From assembly GCF_006494425.1 (NCBI RefSeq), contig NZ_VHIV01000002.1, positions 1,302,001 through 1,366,000 on the forward strand: DNA of 64,000 nt, read 5' to 3'. Below the pieces are notes generated by a model. It was not told the DNA's origin. It saw nothing but the letters and a program-made list of their open reading frames with translations, and did no database searches. Below, piece by piece: positions 50,495 to 59,130 of this stretch. The stretch comes from Bacillus dicomae (GTDB taxonomy: Bacteria; Bacillota; Bacilli; Bacillales; Bacillaceae_G). The translations under genes and the position numbers were made by a program. Positions within the stretch are counted from its first letter, which is position 1. Every line of letters starts with the position of its first letter.

Positions 50495-50538
50495 TTTAAA
50501 CAAGAATTTTAAATTTGTATTTAAAATTCTTGTTTAAA
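50495..50538. promoter_or_regulatory. HlyIIR operator (44-base inverted repeat)
   Basis: Two arms of 20 bases, TTTAAACAAGAATTTTAAAT and its complement, around 4 bases. HlyIIR is known to bind a 44-base inverted repeat upstream of hlyII, and this one lies 200 bases before the hlyII start in the expected place. Confidence 0.88.
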
Positions 50539-50610
50539 TCGTTATTCTGTGTTTTAATAATGTTGATAATAGTTAGCAGTGAAAAGAGATGGAAATTAGC
50601 AAAACAAGTG

Positions 50611-50639
50611 TTGATAGTTATTGTCATAAAGATTAATAC
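50611..50639 (+). promoter_or_regulatory. Candidate hlyII promoter
   Basis: TTGATA (50611-50616), 17-base spacer, TAATAC (50634-50639), about 100 bases before the hlyII start codon. An AT-rich GATAATAG stretch at 50563-50571 could be part of a Fur site, but the match is weak. Confidence 0.4.
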
Positions 50640-50737
50640 ATTTCTACATTGTAACGTTATGAATCTATCTCTAGTATTGAGAGCTAAAAATAATACGTTT
50701 ATATCTTTTAAATGTTTAAAAAGGAGTGGATGTCTGT

Positions 50738-51976
50738 ATGAAAAAAGCAAATAGAATAGCTAAAAGTGTTGCGGTAGCGTCCGTTATTATGTCTGGATCA
50801 CTTGGTTTACAAGCAACATCTGCATTTGCAGATTCTAAAGGAACTGTAGAAAATCTTCAAAATGGTGGAAAAGTCTATAATAGTTTTAAAACTACTTATG
50901 ACATGAAGCAGAATATTAAAAATTCAATAAAGGTTTCTTTTATTGAGGATCCTTACGCAGATAAAAAGATTGCAATTGTTACCACTGATGGTAGTAATAT
51001 AGATGCTAAATATACAATTAATGGCGGATACTATAACGCAGGTTTAAAATGGCCATCGGCGTATCATACGGAAGCAGAAATAACAAGTGGTGATAGCGCT
51101 CAATTTCATAAAGCTGCCCCAGTGAATACAATGACTTCAGCAAAGGTTACTTCTGAAGTAGGGTATACACTTGGCGGAAGTGTTAAAGTTGGGGTAAATG
51201 ATAAAGGGCCAAATGCCGATGCGAGTATTACAGGTAGCTTTGCTTGGAAAGAAAGTGTATCTTACGATCAAGTAGACTATAAAACGGTATTAGAGACTCA
51301 CACGGATAAAAAATTAAATTGGAAAGTAGGATTCCAATCATTTAATTACCCGGAGTGGGGAATTTATAATCGTGATTCATTTAATACTTTCTACGGTAAT
51401 CAACTATTTATGAAATCACGTAGTTATAATGAAGGAACGAATAATTTTGTTTCAAAAGATACAGTGCCAGCTTTAACAGGATATGGTTTTTCTCCTAATG
51501 TAGTAGCAGTTATTACTGCAGATAAAACAGAATCTACATCTGATTTAAAAATAACAAATCGTAGAATTTCAGATCAGTACAATATTGAATGGGTAAGTTC
51601 AAAATGGTGGGGAACAAATAATAAAGATACATATAATGAATTCTTTACAAACAACTATAAATTAGACTGGAAAAATCATCAAGTTACTCTTGATAACCAA
51701 AAAGCTCTTGAAGAACAAATGAGTAGTATCAACAATGTGAATAACCAACTTAACAAAGGAAAAGGGAAATTATCTTTTTCAATGAATGGAAACCAACTCA
51801 AAGCGACATCTAGCAATGCTGGTTATGGTATCAGTTACGAAGGTAAAAATTGGGGTATCTTTGTAAATGGTGAAAAGGTCTACACGTTTAATGAAAAAAC
51901 AACTGTAGGAAATATCTCAAATGACATTAACAAATTAAACATCAAAGGACCTTATATTGAGATTAAACAAATCTAA
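50738..51976 (+). CDS. hlyII: Haemolysin II, beta-barrel pore-forming toxin
   Basis: A 412-residue secreted toxin with the length of HlyII. Signal peptide about 1-31 (KSVAVASVIMSGSLGLQATS), a core pore-forming domain related to Staphylococcus alpha-toxin with the stem-loop region VGYTLGGSVKVGVNDKGPNA and ITGSFAWKESVSY, and a C-terminal extension of about 94 residues unique to HlyII (SMNGNQLKATSSNAGYGIS and on, ending IKQI). The ATG at 50738 follows AAGGAGTGG. It forms heptameric anion-selective pores in host membranes. Regulation: HlyIIR operator upstream; Fur control is also reported. Confidence 0.95.
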   Translation: MKKANRIAKSVAVASVIMSGSLGLQATSAFADSKGTVENLQNGGKVYNSFKTTYDMKQNIKNSIKVSFIEDPYADKKIAIVTTDGSNIDAKYTINGGYYNAGLKWPSAYHTEAEITSGDSAQFHKAAPVNTMTSAKVTSEVGYTLGGSVKVGVNDKGPNADASITGSFAWKESVSYDQVDYKTVLETHTDKKLNWKVGFQSFNYPEWGIYNRDSFNTFYGNQLFMKSRSYNEGTNNFVSKDTVPALTGYGFSPNVVAVITADKTESTSDLKITNRRISDQYNIEWVSSKWWGTNNKDTYNEFFTNNYKLDWKNHQVTLDNQKALEEQMSSINNVNNQLNKGKGKLSFSMNGNQLKATSSNAGYGISYEGKNWGIFVNGEKVYTFNEKTTVGNISNDINKLNIKGPYIEIKQI

Positions 51977-52113
51977 TCAGTAAATGAGGTACAACTGATG
52001 GATAATTATTTCATCAAGATATGAGTATAAAGGTTTATTTTAAATCTATATAATATAATGAAAGGACCAGAGTTTATCTGTTTTTACAGATAAACTCTGG
52101 TCCTTATTATTTT
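51761..52113 (+). repeat. Direct repeat, right copy, of the hlyII 3' end
   Basis: Intact partner of the relic at 44334-44692, covering the last 70 codons, the 3' untranslated region and the terminator. Confidence 0.8.
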
Positions 52114-52115
52114 TT
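52061..52115 (+). terminator. Intrinsic terminator after hlyII
   Basis: AAGGACCAGAGTTTATCTG pairs perfectly with its complement around 6 bases, followed by ATTATTTTTTT. Confidence 0.9.
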
Positions 52116-52324
52116 TGTTCGTTCTTATACTCAATTAGAAAAGAACGTAAAGTATTTGAAAGCTATGGATGCTAAGCATGGGGATATTATTTAAAGTAAT
52201 CAAAACTTCATCGGTTGTTAAGTTACTACTTTAAATATATAATTAAATTTCATTAAAAAGATACTCTATTCAAAGTCCTTATTGGATTTTTGAAGTGAAA
52301 TATATATTATTTGAGGTGTGTGAA

Positions 52325-52930
52325 ATGGGGAAATCTCGAGAGCAGACGATGGAAAATATTTTGAAGGCTGCTAAGAAAAAATTTGGAGAGCGTGGCTACG
52401 AAGGTACGAGCATACAAGAAATTGCAAAAGAAGCGAAAGTGAATGTCGCTATGGCTTCATACTATTTTAATGGGAAAGAAAACCTGTATTATGAGGTATT
52501 TAAGAAATATGGCCTTGCTAATGAGTTACCTAATTTTCTTGAGAAGAATCAATTTAATCCTATTAATGCTCTTAAAGAATATTTAACAGTCTTTACTACA
52601 CATATAAAAGAAAATCCTGAAATTGGAGTATTGGCATATGAGGAGATTATTAAGGAAAGTGCAAGATTAGAAAAGATTAAACCTTATTTCATAGGTAATT
52701 TTGAACAGTTAAAAGCAATATTACAGGAGGGTGAAAAACAAGGAGTTTTTCATTTTTTCTCCATAAATCATACGATACATTGGATCACTTCTATTGTTTT
52801 ATTTCCAAAGTTTAAAAAGTTCATTGATTCTTTAGGACCAAATGAAACGAATGATACAAATCATGAATGGATGCCAGAAGACTTAGTGAACAGGATTATT
52901 TCTGCTTTAACAGATAAGCCTAACATGTAA
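52325..52930 (+). CDS. hlyIIR: TetR-family repressor HlyIIR
   Basis: A 201-residue TetR-type regulator directly downstream of hlyII on the same strand. The HTH region is YEGTSIQEIAKEAKVNVAMA with SYYFNGKENLYYEVF, the typical TetR recognition helix; the C-terminal part binds ligand and dimerises. Length and context match the known HlyIIR, which represses hlyII by binding the inverted repeat. The ATG at 52325 (MGKSREQTMENIL) follows TTGAGGTGTG; in-frame codons upstream lack a site. Confidence 0.93.
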   Translation: MGKSREQTMENILKAAKKKFGERGYEGTSIQEIAKEAKVNVAMASYYFNGKENLYYEVFKKYGLANELPNFLEKNQFNPINALKEYLTVFTTHIKENPEIGVLAYEEIIKESARLEKIKPYFIGNFEQLKAILQEGEKQGVFHFFSINHTIHWITSIVLFPKFKKFIDSLGPNETNDTNHEWMPEDLVNRIISALTDKPNM

Positions 52931-52965
52931 ATTATTCAGTGTTTATGAATTTTAATTTTCTTATT

Positions 52966-53013
52966 AAAAAGCCTAATCTCTCTACAATACATTGAGAAAT
53001 TAGGCTTTTTTGG
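52966..53013 (+). terminator. Intrinsic terminator after hlyIIR
   Basis: AAAAAGCCTAATCTCTC pairs with GAGAAATTAGGCTTTTT (one mismatch), then T-run. Confidence 0.85.
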
Positions 53014-53111
53014 ACATTTCATTCTTAAATTATTTTATTATTTATTGTTTATTACATTTGAAATGGCTTTTAATGTGTATAAGCACGTGATAAGTAAATT
53101 AAATAAACAAA

Positions 53112-53134
53112 GGCCCTGTAAAAAATACAGGGCC
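53112..53134 (-). terminator. Perfect hairpin in intergenic DNA
   Basis: GGCCCTGTA and TACAGGGCC around five A. A T-rich tract follows on the minus strand, about 250 bases beyond the acetyltransferase gene end. The rest of 53014-53379 shows no gene. Confidence 0.5.
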
Positions 53135-53379
53135 GGATACAGGGTTAAGGGAACGCATAGTTTCTTAGTAACATATTAGCATAAACTTTTCATGTAACTA
53201 CATAAGAGTTTTGACAAATTTAAGAACAAGATAGAGGCTTTTTAAGAATAAATACAGTACTGAAAATTAGGGTTGTGATTTAAATGTTAGCGTTGCTATA
53301 TCGTTAAAAAACAGATGAGTATTTTACTCATATATTGAAGAAATATTTTTTGATTAGGTTAAAAGAGTACTCTGTCAAT

Positions 53380-53886
53380 TTAATATGCGTTATACCCAAA
53401 TAATTTTAAATCTTCCCCTGAGCCCGAAATGATCTTTTCGAACTGCAATCCTACTTTTTCTAAAAGATTTCCTGAATTGATGTTATCTATAGTAGTAATG
53501 GCTACAATTCGTTTCAGCCCTAGTTTTTGTACACCGTATTCGATTACAGCAGAAGCTGACTCGTAGCCATATCCTTTTGAACGGAATTTTTCTAAAAAGG
53601 CAAAGCCAATATCAACATCTTCTAATGAATCTCTTTTTATAAGGCCGCACATACCAATTGGTGTTTGATCTTCTTTTCGTTCAACTAAGTAAAGGCCAAA
53701 TCCGAGTTTGTCATACATATCGATTGGTCCATTTACAATATAATTTTTTGCATCTTGCAAGTTTTTAACTCCTTTATTACCGATAAACTGAATCCATGCA
53801 GGATCGTTTACTAACTCAAGAATAAACGGAGCATCTTTTATATCGAGCCAACGAAGAGTGAGCCGTTCAGTTTCAAGAACTATCAA
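53380..53886 (-). CDS. GNAT-family N-acetyltransferase (RimJ/RimL type)
   Basis: A 168-residue GNAT enzyme starting MIVLETERLTLRWLDIKDAP, the RimJ/RimL signature. The acetyl-CoA loop lies in IGFAFLEKFRSKGYGYESASAV and the final motif is NINSGNLLEKVGLQFEK. Such enzymes acetylate ribosomal protein N-termini or small amines; the target is unknown. AAAGGTGG lies 10 bases before the ATG. Expressed alone on the minus strand. Confidence 0.9.
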   Translation of the reverse strand: MIVLETERLTLRWLDIKDAPFILELVNDPAWIQFIGNKGVKNLQDAKNYIVNGPIDMYDKLGFGLYLVERKEDQTPIGMCGLIKRDSLEDVDIGFAFLEKFRSKGYGYESASAVIEYGVQKLGLKRIVAITTIDNINSGNLLEKVGLQFEKIISGSGEDLKLFGYNAY

Positions 53887-54141
53887 TCTATTGCACCACC
53901 TTTAAAAGTTATAACAATTAGTATGGATTGAGAAATACAAAAGTGCAACATATTTTAATGTGGCCTTGTTTGTTCACATAAAGTTCGTTTGTTTTGTATA
54001 AAAGGATATTTTATAATTAGATTTGATTGTAAAGAGTGAGATGCTTATACAATGACTCCTAGGTGACTAGGAGTTTTTACTATATAACTATCATTATTAC
54101 TAAATATGACACACTACACATTCTACTCAAGGAGGTACATA

Positions 54142-54540
54142 ATGAAGAAATTATATAATGCATCGTTTACGTATTTGATTATCGGTTTATTATCCGGAAT
54201 TTTCGCTAGGGAGTATGGTAAGTATAAAGGGATTTTAGGATCCACTTTGTTAAATCTTTTGCATACACATACACTTGTACTCGGCTTTTTCTTCTTCTTA
54301 ATTGCTTTAGGATTAGCAAAAGTATTCGCATTTCATGAAGCGAAAAGTTTTAATAAGTGGTTTGTTGTACATAATATCGCATTAACTTTAATGTTAGGTT
54401 CGCTAGCAGCGAGAGGGCTTCTTCAGCTAAATGGAGCGGACTTTAAAGGGTTAACTTATATTGTAGGGTTCTCCCATTCATTAATGGCAGTTACTTTAAT
54501 TTGGTTTATGTTGTTAATAAAGAAGTCGTTTAAAATGTAG
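54142..54540 (+). CDS. DUF2871-like membrane protein
   Basis: A 132-residue membrane protein with four hydrophobic segments (YLIIGLLSGIFAREYGKY, LLHTHTLVLGFFFFLIALGLA, NIALTLMLGSLAARGLLQL, VGFSHSLMAVTLIWFMLLI). Histidines in HTHTLVLG and FSHSL recall heme- or metal-binding small membrane proteins, but this is not established. The family name DUF2871 is from memory. ATG at 54142 follows AAGGAGG. A bcr1-like repeat starts directly after its stop codon, ahead of its terminator. Confidence 0.82.
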   Translation: MKKLYNASFTYLIIGLLSGIFAREYGKYKGILGSTLLNLLHTHTLVLGFFFFLIALGLAKVFAFHEAKSFNKWFVVHNIALTLMLGSLAARGLLQLNGADFKGLTYIVGFSHSLMAVTLIWFMLLIKKSFKM

Positions 54541-54541
54541 T

Positions 54542-54693
54542 TTTATCCCGCATTAACGGGCAGTAAGACCCCCACCTCAAATTTCAACGAAAGCAAAGAA
54601 GTTAGGTAGGGGTCGGACTGCCCGTAAAAGCCCGATTGGTTCAACTAATAATCAGTGGGGGATGAAACCCCACTGATTAAAGTTTCACTTTAT
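54542..54693 (+). repeat. bcr1: bcr1-like repeat, copy 2
   Basis: A 152-bp partner of the copy at 11061-11217, same orientation, from TTTATCCCGC to CACTTTAT, with TTTAT at both ends. Stem one is CGGGCAGT with ACTGCCCG; stem two AATCAGTGGGG with CCCCACTGATT. In copy 1 the closing pair of stem one is T-A, here C-G, a compensatory change. Confidence 0.85.
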
Positions 54694-54695
54694 AG

Positions 54696-54733
54696 AAAAG
54701 AACTTGCAGCAATTGTTGCAAGTTCTTTTTGTT
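54696..54733 (+). terminator. Intrinsic terminator after the DUF2871-like gene and bcr1-like copy
   Basis: AGAACTTGCA pairs with TGCAAGTTCT, then TTTTTGTTT. Confidence 0.85.
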
Positions 54734-54858
54734 TATTCGACAGTAGGAAGTGAATTTTATATATGTAAAACTTGAATTATTTAATTTTTCGGATTATTAT
54801 GTATAAAATAGTTAACATATTTTGTAATTCAAATTTATAGAAAGTAGGAGAGTGTACA

Positions 54859-56250
54859 ATGGAAATAACAGTAGAGCGCTTAGTAAATGAACTAAAGGGT
54901 GTACTTCCCGAAGATCGAGTAGTTGTGAATACGACAGTAAGAGAGTTACATAGTAAAGATGAATCTTATCATGCTAGTAGTTTACCTGATGTAGTAGTTT
55001 TTCCGAAAACGACAGAAGAGGTTAGTAGAATAATGAAAGTAGCGAGTGAGCATAAACAACCTGTCGTTCCTTTTGGGGTAGGTTCTAGTTTAGAAGGGCA
55101 TGTTATTCCATATGAAAAAGGAATTACAATGGACTTTTCACTTATGAATAAAATACTCGAAATAAGAGAGAAGGATTTTCTAGTGAGAGTACAGCCAGGA
55201 GTAACTCGTTCTCAGCTTAATAAAGAATTGAAAAAGTATGGATTGTTTTTTACTGTAGACCCAGGAGCAGATGCAACGTTAGGGGGAATGGCTGCTACAA
55301 ATGCGAGCGGAACGACAGCGGTTAAGTATGGGGTAATGCGTGATCAAGTTCGTGATTTAGAAGTCGTTCTTGCTGATGGAGAAGTAATACATACCGGGAA
55401 TTTAGCAGCGAAGTCATCATCAGGTTATCATTTAAATGGTATTTTCGTAGGTTCAGAAGGGACACTTGGATGTTTTACGGAATTAACATTAAAAGTATAC
55501 GGCATACCAGAGCATGTTATGGCAGCAAGAGCATCGTTTTCAACTATAAATGATGCAGTAGAAGCTGTAATTAATATACTACAAGCTGGCATTCCAATTG
55601 CGAGAATTGAACTCGTTGATGAACTATCTATGAAACAAGTCAATCATTACAGTGAAACAAGTTACAGAGAAGAACCTACATTGTTTTTAGAGTTTCACGG
55701 TAATGAAGCAGGGCTAAAGCAAGATATTGAATTTACGAAGGAAATTGTTTTTGATCATAAATGTAAAGAAGTTGCTTTCGAAACGGAAACTGCAGCGAGA
55801 AATAAATTATGGGATGCACGGCATAATCTAGCATACGCTTACGTTCATAGCTATCCTGGTAAAAAGCTTATGAGTACAGATGTATGTGTACCTATTTCAG
55901 AATTAGCTGGGGCAATCCAACATGCGAAAGAGACATTAGATAAGGTTGGCCTTGTTGGTGGTATTCTTGGTCATGTAGGAGATGGGAATTTCCACGTGCT
56001 CTTAATGGTTAATCCAAACGATAAAGAAGAAGTGGAAAAAGCGGATGAAATAAATGAAAGTATTGTTCTATATGCTCTTAAACGAGGGGGAACGTGTACA
56101 GGAGAGCATGGTGTTGGAATTGGGAAACGTAAGTATCAAGAAGAAGAACACGGGGCGGCATTAATCGTAATGGAAAAAATAAAGAAAGCTCTTGATCCGA
56201 AAAATATTTTGAATCCGAATAAGGTGTTTCAATTAAAGGATAGGGGCTGA
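54859..56250 (+). CDS. FAD-linked oxidase, glycolate oxidase GlcD/D-lactate dehydrogenase type
   Basis: A 463-residue flavoprotein of the VAO/PCMH family. The FAD-binding domain includes PVVPFGVGSSLEGHV, VDPGADATLGGMAATNASGT and GSEGTLGCFTELTLKVYG; the C-terminal cap has GHVGDGNFHVLL and TCTGEHGVGIGKR. Homologues oxidise D-lactate, glycolate or other 2-hydroxy acids. ATG after AGGAGAG. It is followed after 4 bases by a BASS transporter, so an uptake-and-oxidation operon for a hydroxy acid is likely. Confidence 0.9.
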   Translation: MEITVERLVNELKGVLPEDRVVVNTTVRELHSKDESYHASSLPDVVVFPKTTEEVSRIMKVASEHKQPVVPFGVGSSLEGHVIPYEKGITMDFSLMNKILEIREKDFLVRVQPGVTRSQLNKELKKYGLFFTVDPGADATLGGMAATNASGTTAVKYGVMRDQVRDLEVVLADGEVIHTGNLAAKSSSGYHLNGIFVGSEGTLGCFTELTLKVYGIPEHVMAARASFSTINDAVEAVINILQAGIPIARIELVDELSMKQVNHYSETSYREEPTLFLEFHGNEAGLKQDIEFTKEIVFDHKCKEVAFETETAARNKLWDARHNLAYAYVHSYPGKKLMSTDVCVPISELAGAIQHAKETLDKVGLVGGILGHVGDGNFHVLLMVNPNDKEEVEKADEINESIVLYALKRGGTCTGEHGVGIGKRKYQEEEHGAALIVMEKIKKALDPKNILNPNKVFQLKDRG

Positions 56251-56254
56251 TTAG

Positions 56255-57223
56255 GTGAAAGTACTAGAAGCGATAAGTAATATAGCTGGAAAGTATTTTG
56301 CATTTTGGGTTATTTGTATTGCAGCTATTGCATATTTTATTCCTGCTCCATTTCTCGGGTTAACTAGTTACATAACGATTTTACTCGGGGTTGTCATGTT
56401 TGGGATGGGATTAACATTAAAGGCTGTTGATTTCAAAATCATTGCTACAAAACCATTGCCAGTTATTATCGGTGTATGTGCTCAGTTTATTATTATGCCA
56501 CTTGTCGCATACGTACTAGCCTACGTTATGAAGTTACCAGCTGAATTAGCAGCTGGATTAGTGTTGCTCGGTTCAGTACCGGGTGGCACTGCATCAAATG
56601 TTATGGTTTATTTAGCAAAAGGGAACTTAGCGTTGTCTATTGCAATGACGTCATTATCAACGTTACTAGCACCAATTGCTACACCTCTTATTTTATTATT
56701 ACTTGCAGGACAATGGATGCCAGTGAATGCTATGTCCATGTTTCTTTCTATCGTACAAGTCATTATCATACCGATTATTTTAGGATTAGTGGTGAAGAAG
56801 TTTTTCCCTAAAACTGTTACGAAAGGAATGACCGTTATCCCTTTAATATCAGTTTTAGCAATTATTATTATAGTTTCAGCGGTTGTTTCAGCCAATGTAA
56901 CTAGTATTACTTCTTCAGGTCTGCTGATTTTTATTGCAGTTATGCTCCATAATGCTTTCGGTTTTTTACTCGGTTATATAACAGCGTTTGTACTTGGACT
57001 AGACGAGGGGACAAGAAGAGCTATTTCAATAGAAGTAGGAATGCAAAATTCAGGCTTAGGTGTTGCACTAGCAACTGCACATTTTGGTCCAGCTGCTGCA
57101 CTTCCAAGTGTATTAGCTGCAGTATGGCATAACATTGCAGGACCGATATTAGCAACCATTTGGTCCAAAAATGCACAGAATACTTTCAGTGATGAAAATG
57201 TATCGGTAAATATAGAGAAATAG
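56255..57223 (+). CDS. Bile acid:sodium symporter-family transporter (YocS-like)
   Basis: A 322-residue membrane protein with nine to ten segments. The family core is GSVPGGTASNVMVYLAKGN and the crossing-helix motif EVGMQNSGLGVALATAHFG. Bacterial BASS proteins import organic anions such as pantoate, pyruvate or bile acids with sodium. Cotranscription with the FAD-linked hydroxy-acid oxidase suggests import of a hydroxy or keto acid. It uses GTG at 56255 with GGGG upstream. Confidence 0.88.
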   Translation: MKVLEAISNIAGKYFAFWVICIAAIAYFIPAPFLGLTSYITILLGVVMFGMGLTLKAVDFKIIATKPLPVIIGVCAQFIIMPLVAYVLAYVMKLPAELAAGLVLLGSVPGGTASNVMVYLAKGNLALSIAMTSLSTLLAPIATPLILLLLAGQWMPVNAMSMFLSIVQVIIIPIILGLVVKKFFPKTVTKGMTVIPLISVLAIIIIVSAVVSANVTSITSSGLLIFIAVMLHNAFGFLLGYITAFVLGLDEGTRRAISIEVGMQNSGLGVALATAHFGPAAALPSVLAAVWHNIAGPILATIWSKNAQNTFSDENVSVNIEK

Positions 57224-57235
57224 GGATGGTAAAGA

Positions 57236-57583
57236 ATGCAAAAGCGTATTTTACATTTTGAAGGACTGGTTGTTTTCTTAGCGGCGATTTATACGTATGC
57301 ACTATATGAATTTAGTTGGATTATATTTTTGGTATTTCTATTAGCGCCGGATTTATCTATGTTAGCCTACGGGATCAATAATCATGTTGGGGCTAAAATT
57401 TATAATTTATTTCACACATATATTATATCGATATTAATTGTTATCATAGGTGCCTATTTTAAGATAGATACAGTTATTATGATTGGTTTAATATGGACAG
57501 CACATATCGGAATGGATCGAATGTTTGGATATGGATTGAAATATGAGACAGATTTTAAGGATACTCATATTCAGAGGTTATAA
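57236..57583 (+). CDS. DUF4260-family membrane protein
   Basis: A 115-residue protein with three to four membrane segments. It begins MQKRILHFEGLVVFLAAIYTY; the motifs LAPDLSMLAYGINNHVGAKIYNLFHTY and WTAHIGMDRMFGYGLKY fit the DUF4260 pattern. No function is known. GGGATGG precedes the ATG at 57236. It lies 12 bases after the BASS transporter and may be in the same transcript. Confidence 0.85.
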   Translation: MQKRILHFEGLVVFLAAIYTYALYEFSWIIFLVFLLAPDLSMLAYGINNHVGAKIYNLFHTYIISILIVIIGAYFKIDTVIMIGLIWTAHIGMDRMFGYGLKYETDFKDTHIQRL

Positions 57584-57606
57584 TTGCTTTTGAGGAGAGG
57601 GATACT

Positions 57607-58134
57607 TTGAAACAGAGAATTACTATCGAAGAGTATAACATCAAATGGGAAAGTGAATTTAATAAGCTACACACTTTCATTAACGATGTAATGGAAGACC
57701 GCATTTTAGCCATTGAACATGTTGGGAGTACATCTATTAAAGGACTTGCAGCAAAACCAATATTAGATATTGATATCGTAATACAAGATTATGAAATCTT
57801 TCCTGAAGTAGTAACAAAGCTTGAAGCGATAGGATACTATCATCAGGCAGAATGGAGTTACAAAGGGAGAGAGGCGTTTGGCAGAAAGGACGCTTTCGTT
57901 CCATGGGACGGACAAAGTACAGATTGGATGGAACATCATTTGTATGTGTGTGATAAAGAAAGTGAAGAGTTAAGAAGACATATAGCGTTTCGTGATTACC
58001 TTCGTGAACATGACGGTGTTGCTGTTGAATATGGACATTTAAAGGAAGAGTTAGCAAGAGAGTCAAAAAGTAGAACGAGCTATAGTGAAGGTAAGACGAA
58101 ATTTATTACAAATATATTAGAAGAAATAAACTAA
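57607..58134 (+). CDS. GrpB-family nucleotidyltransferase-like protein
   Basis: A 175-residue protein with the GrpB pattern: EEYNIKWESEFNKL near the start, IEHVGSTSIKGLAAKPILDIDIVIQ with the nucleotidyltransferase-like GSTS...DIDI motif, and HHLYVCDKESEELRRHIAFRDYLR. Many such genes form GNAT or kinase neighbours but the substrate is unknown. TTG at 57607 follows GAGGAGAGGG. It is 23 bases after the DUF4260 gene. Confidence 0.88.
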   Translation: MKQRITIEEYNIKWESEFNKLHTFINDVMEDRILAIEHVGSTSIKGLAAKPILDIDIVIQDYEIFPEVVTKLEAIGYYHQAEWSYKGREAFGRKDAFVPWDGQSTDWMEHHLYVCDKESEELRRHIAFRDYLREHDGVAVEYGHLKEELARESKSRTSYSEGKTKFITNILEEIN

Positions 58135-58268
58135 GGCGGCATGGAATACATGCTGCCTATTCTTTTGAAATAGAACGCTGCCATTATAAAACAAATATAA
58201 ACTGGCCCTGTTGAATGCTACGAGACTTAAATATAATGAGAAATAAAAGACCGGAAAAGAGGGAGCGT

Positions 58269-58868
58269 ATGTACATACCAAAATATTTCATAATACATGA
58301 TGAAGAAATGAAGTACAAAATAATTGAACAAAATAGCTTTGCAACGTTATTTTCTCAACATAACGGGGAACCATATGCAACGCATTTACCGTTGTTGCTA
58401 AATAGGGAAACACTCACGTTACATGGTCACTTCGCACGGCCGAATGGACAGTGGAAAGATAGTGGGGATCAGCAAGTGCTAGCTATATTTCAAGGACCAC
58501 ATAGCTACATCTCTCCGTCATGGTATGAAACAAACAATGCAGTGCCAACTTGGAATTACGTTGCAGTACATGTATACGGTGAATTAGAAATTGTTGAGGA
58601 TGAACAGGAATTAATTGACTCTCTTCAAGAATTAGTACATAAATATGAAGATTCAAAGAGCACGTACTCATTAAACGATGTAGATCCGAATTATATGGCA
58701 GGATTAAGTAAGGGAATAGTTGGGTTCAAAATAAAGATAAATAAAATAGAAGGAAAAGCGAAGTTAAGTCAAAACCATTCTGGAGAGAGACGAAATTTAG
58801 TCGTGGAAAAACTTGAGAAAGTTGGTAGTGAGGGGAGTAGAGGGATTGCAGGGTTGATGAGAAAGTAG
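58269..58868 (+). CDS. PaiB-type FMN-binding protein
   Basis: A 199-residue flavin-reductase-like split-barrel protein. It begins MYIPKYFIIHDEEMKYKIIE, with the family motifs THLPLLL, GHFARPNGQW, GPHSYISPSWY and VPTWNYVAVHVYG. PaiB was named as a negative regulator of sporulation and protease genes in B. subtilis, but members look like FMN-binding proteins. The ATG at 58269 follows AAGAGGGAG. No paiA acetyltransferase is adjacent. Confidence 0.9.
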   Translation: MYIPKYFIIHDEEMKYKIIEQNSFATLFSQHNGEPYATHLPLLLNRETLTLHGHFARPNGQWKDSGDQQVLAIFQGPHSYISPSWYETNNAVPTWNYVAVHVYGELEIVEDEQELIDSLQELVHKYEDSKSTYSLNDVDPNYMAGLSKGIVGFKIKINKIEGKAKLSQNHSGERRNLVVEKLEKVGSEGSRGIAGLMRK

Positions 58869-58906
58869 AGTTTACTTGAAAGGGAACCATTCTAAATAAG
58901 TGTATT

Positions 58907-58942
58907 TAAAAAGACCTTCTTAATAGAAGGTCTTTTGTTTTT
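58907..58942. terminator. Bidirectional terminator
   Basis: AAAGACCTTCT pairs with AGAAGGTCTTT, T-rich on the plus side, between the convergent PaiB and phr genes. Confidence 0.85.
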
Positions 58943-59130
58943 TAAAGTGTTTCTTCAACTGTTGTTGAGTTGTAGTCTTTACTTACGTCAACGGATTGAA
59001 CAAGGTCAGGCCTTTGTGGTGCAGGGAGATCGGCGTGACTTGCTTGATATGTAAAAGAACTATTTATCCCAATAGAAATAATACCGATAACAGACAGTCC
59101 TAGAACGACAGAACTAATTTTTTTAATCAT
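58942..59130 (-). CDS. Phr-type signalling peptide precursor
   Basis: A 62-residue exported prepeptide. It starts MIKKISSVVLGLSVIGIISI, a signal-like hydrophobic stretch, followed by a hydrophilic tail (PAPQRPDLVQSVDVSKDYNS and on). The start overlaps the stop of the upstream rap gene (ATGA), the standard rap-phr arrangement. Phr precursors are cut outside the cell and re-imported by Opp to inhibit their Rap. The active peptide cannot be fixed from sequence; the C-terminal part is the usual place. Confidence 0.82.
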   Translation of the reverse strand: MIKKISSVVLGLSVIGIISIGINSSFTYQASHADLPAPQRPDLVQSVDVSKDYNSTTVEETL

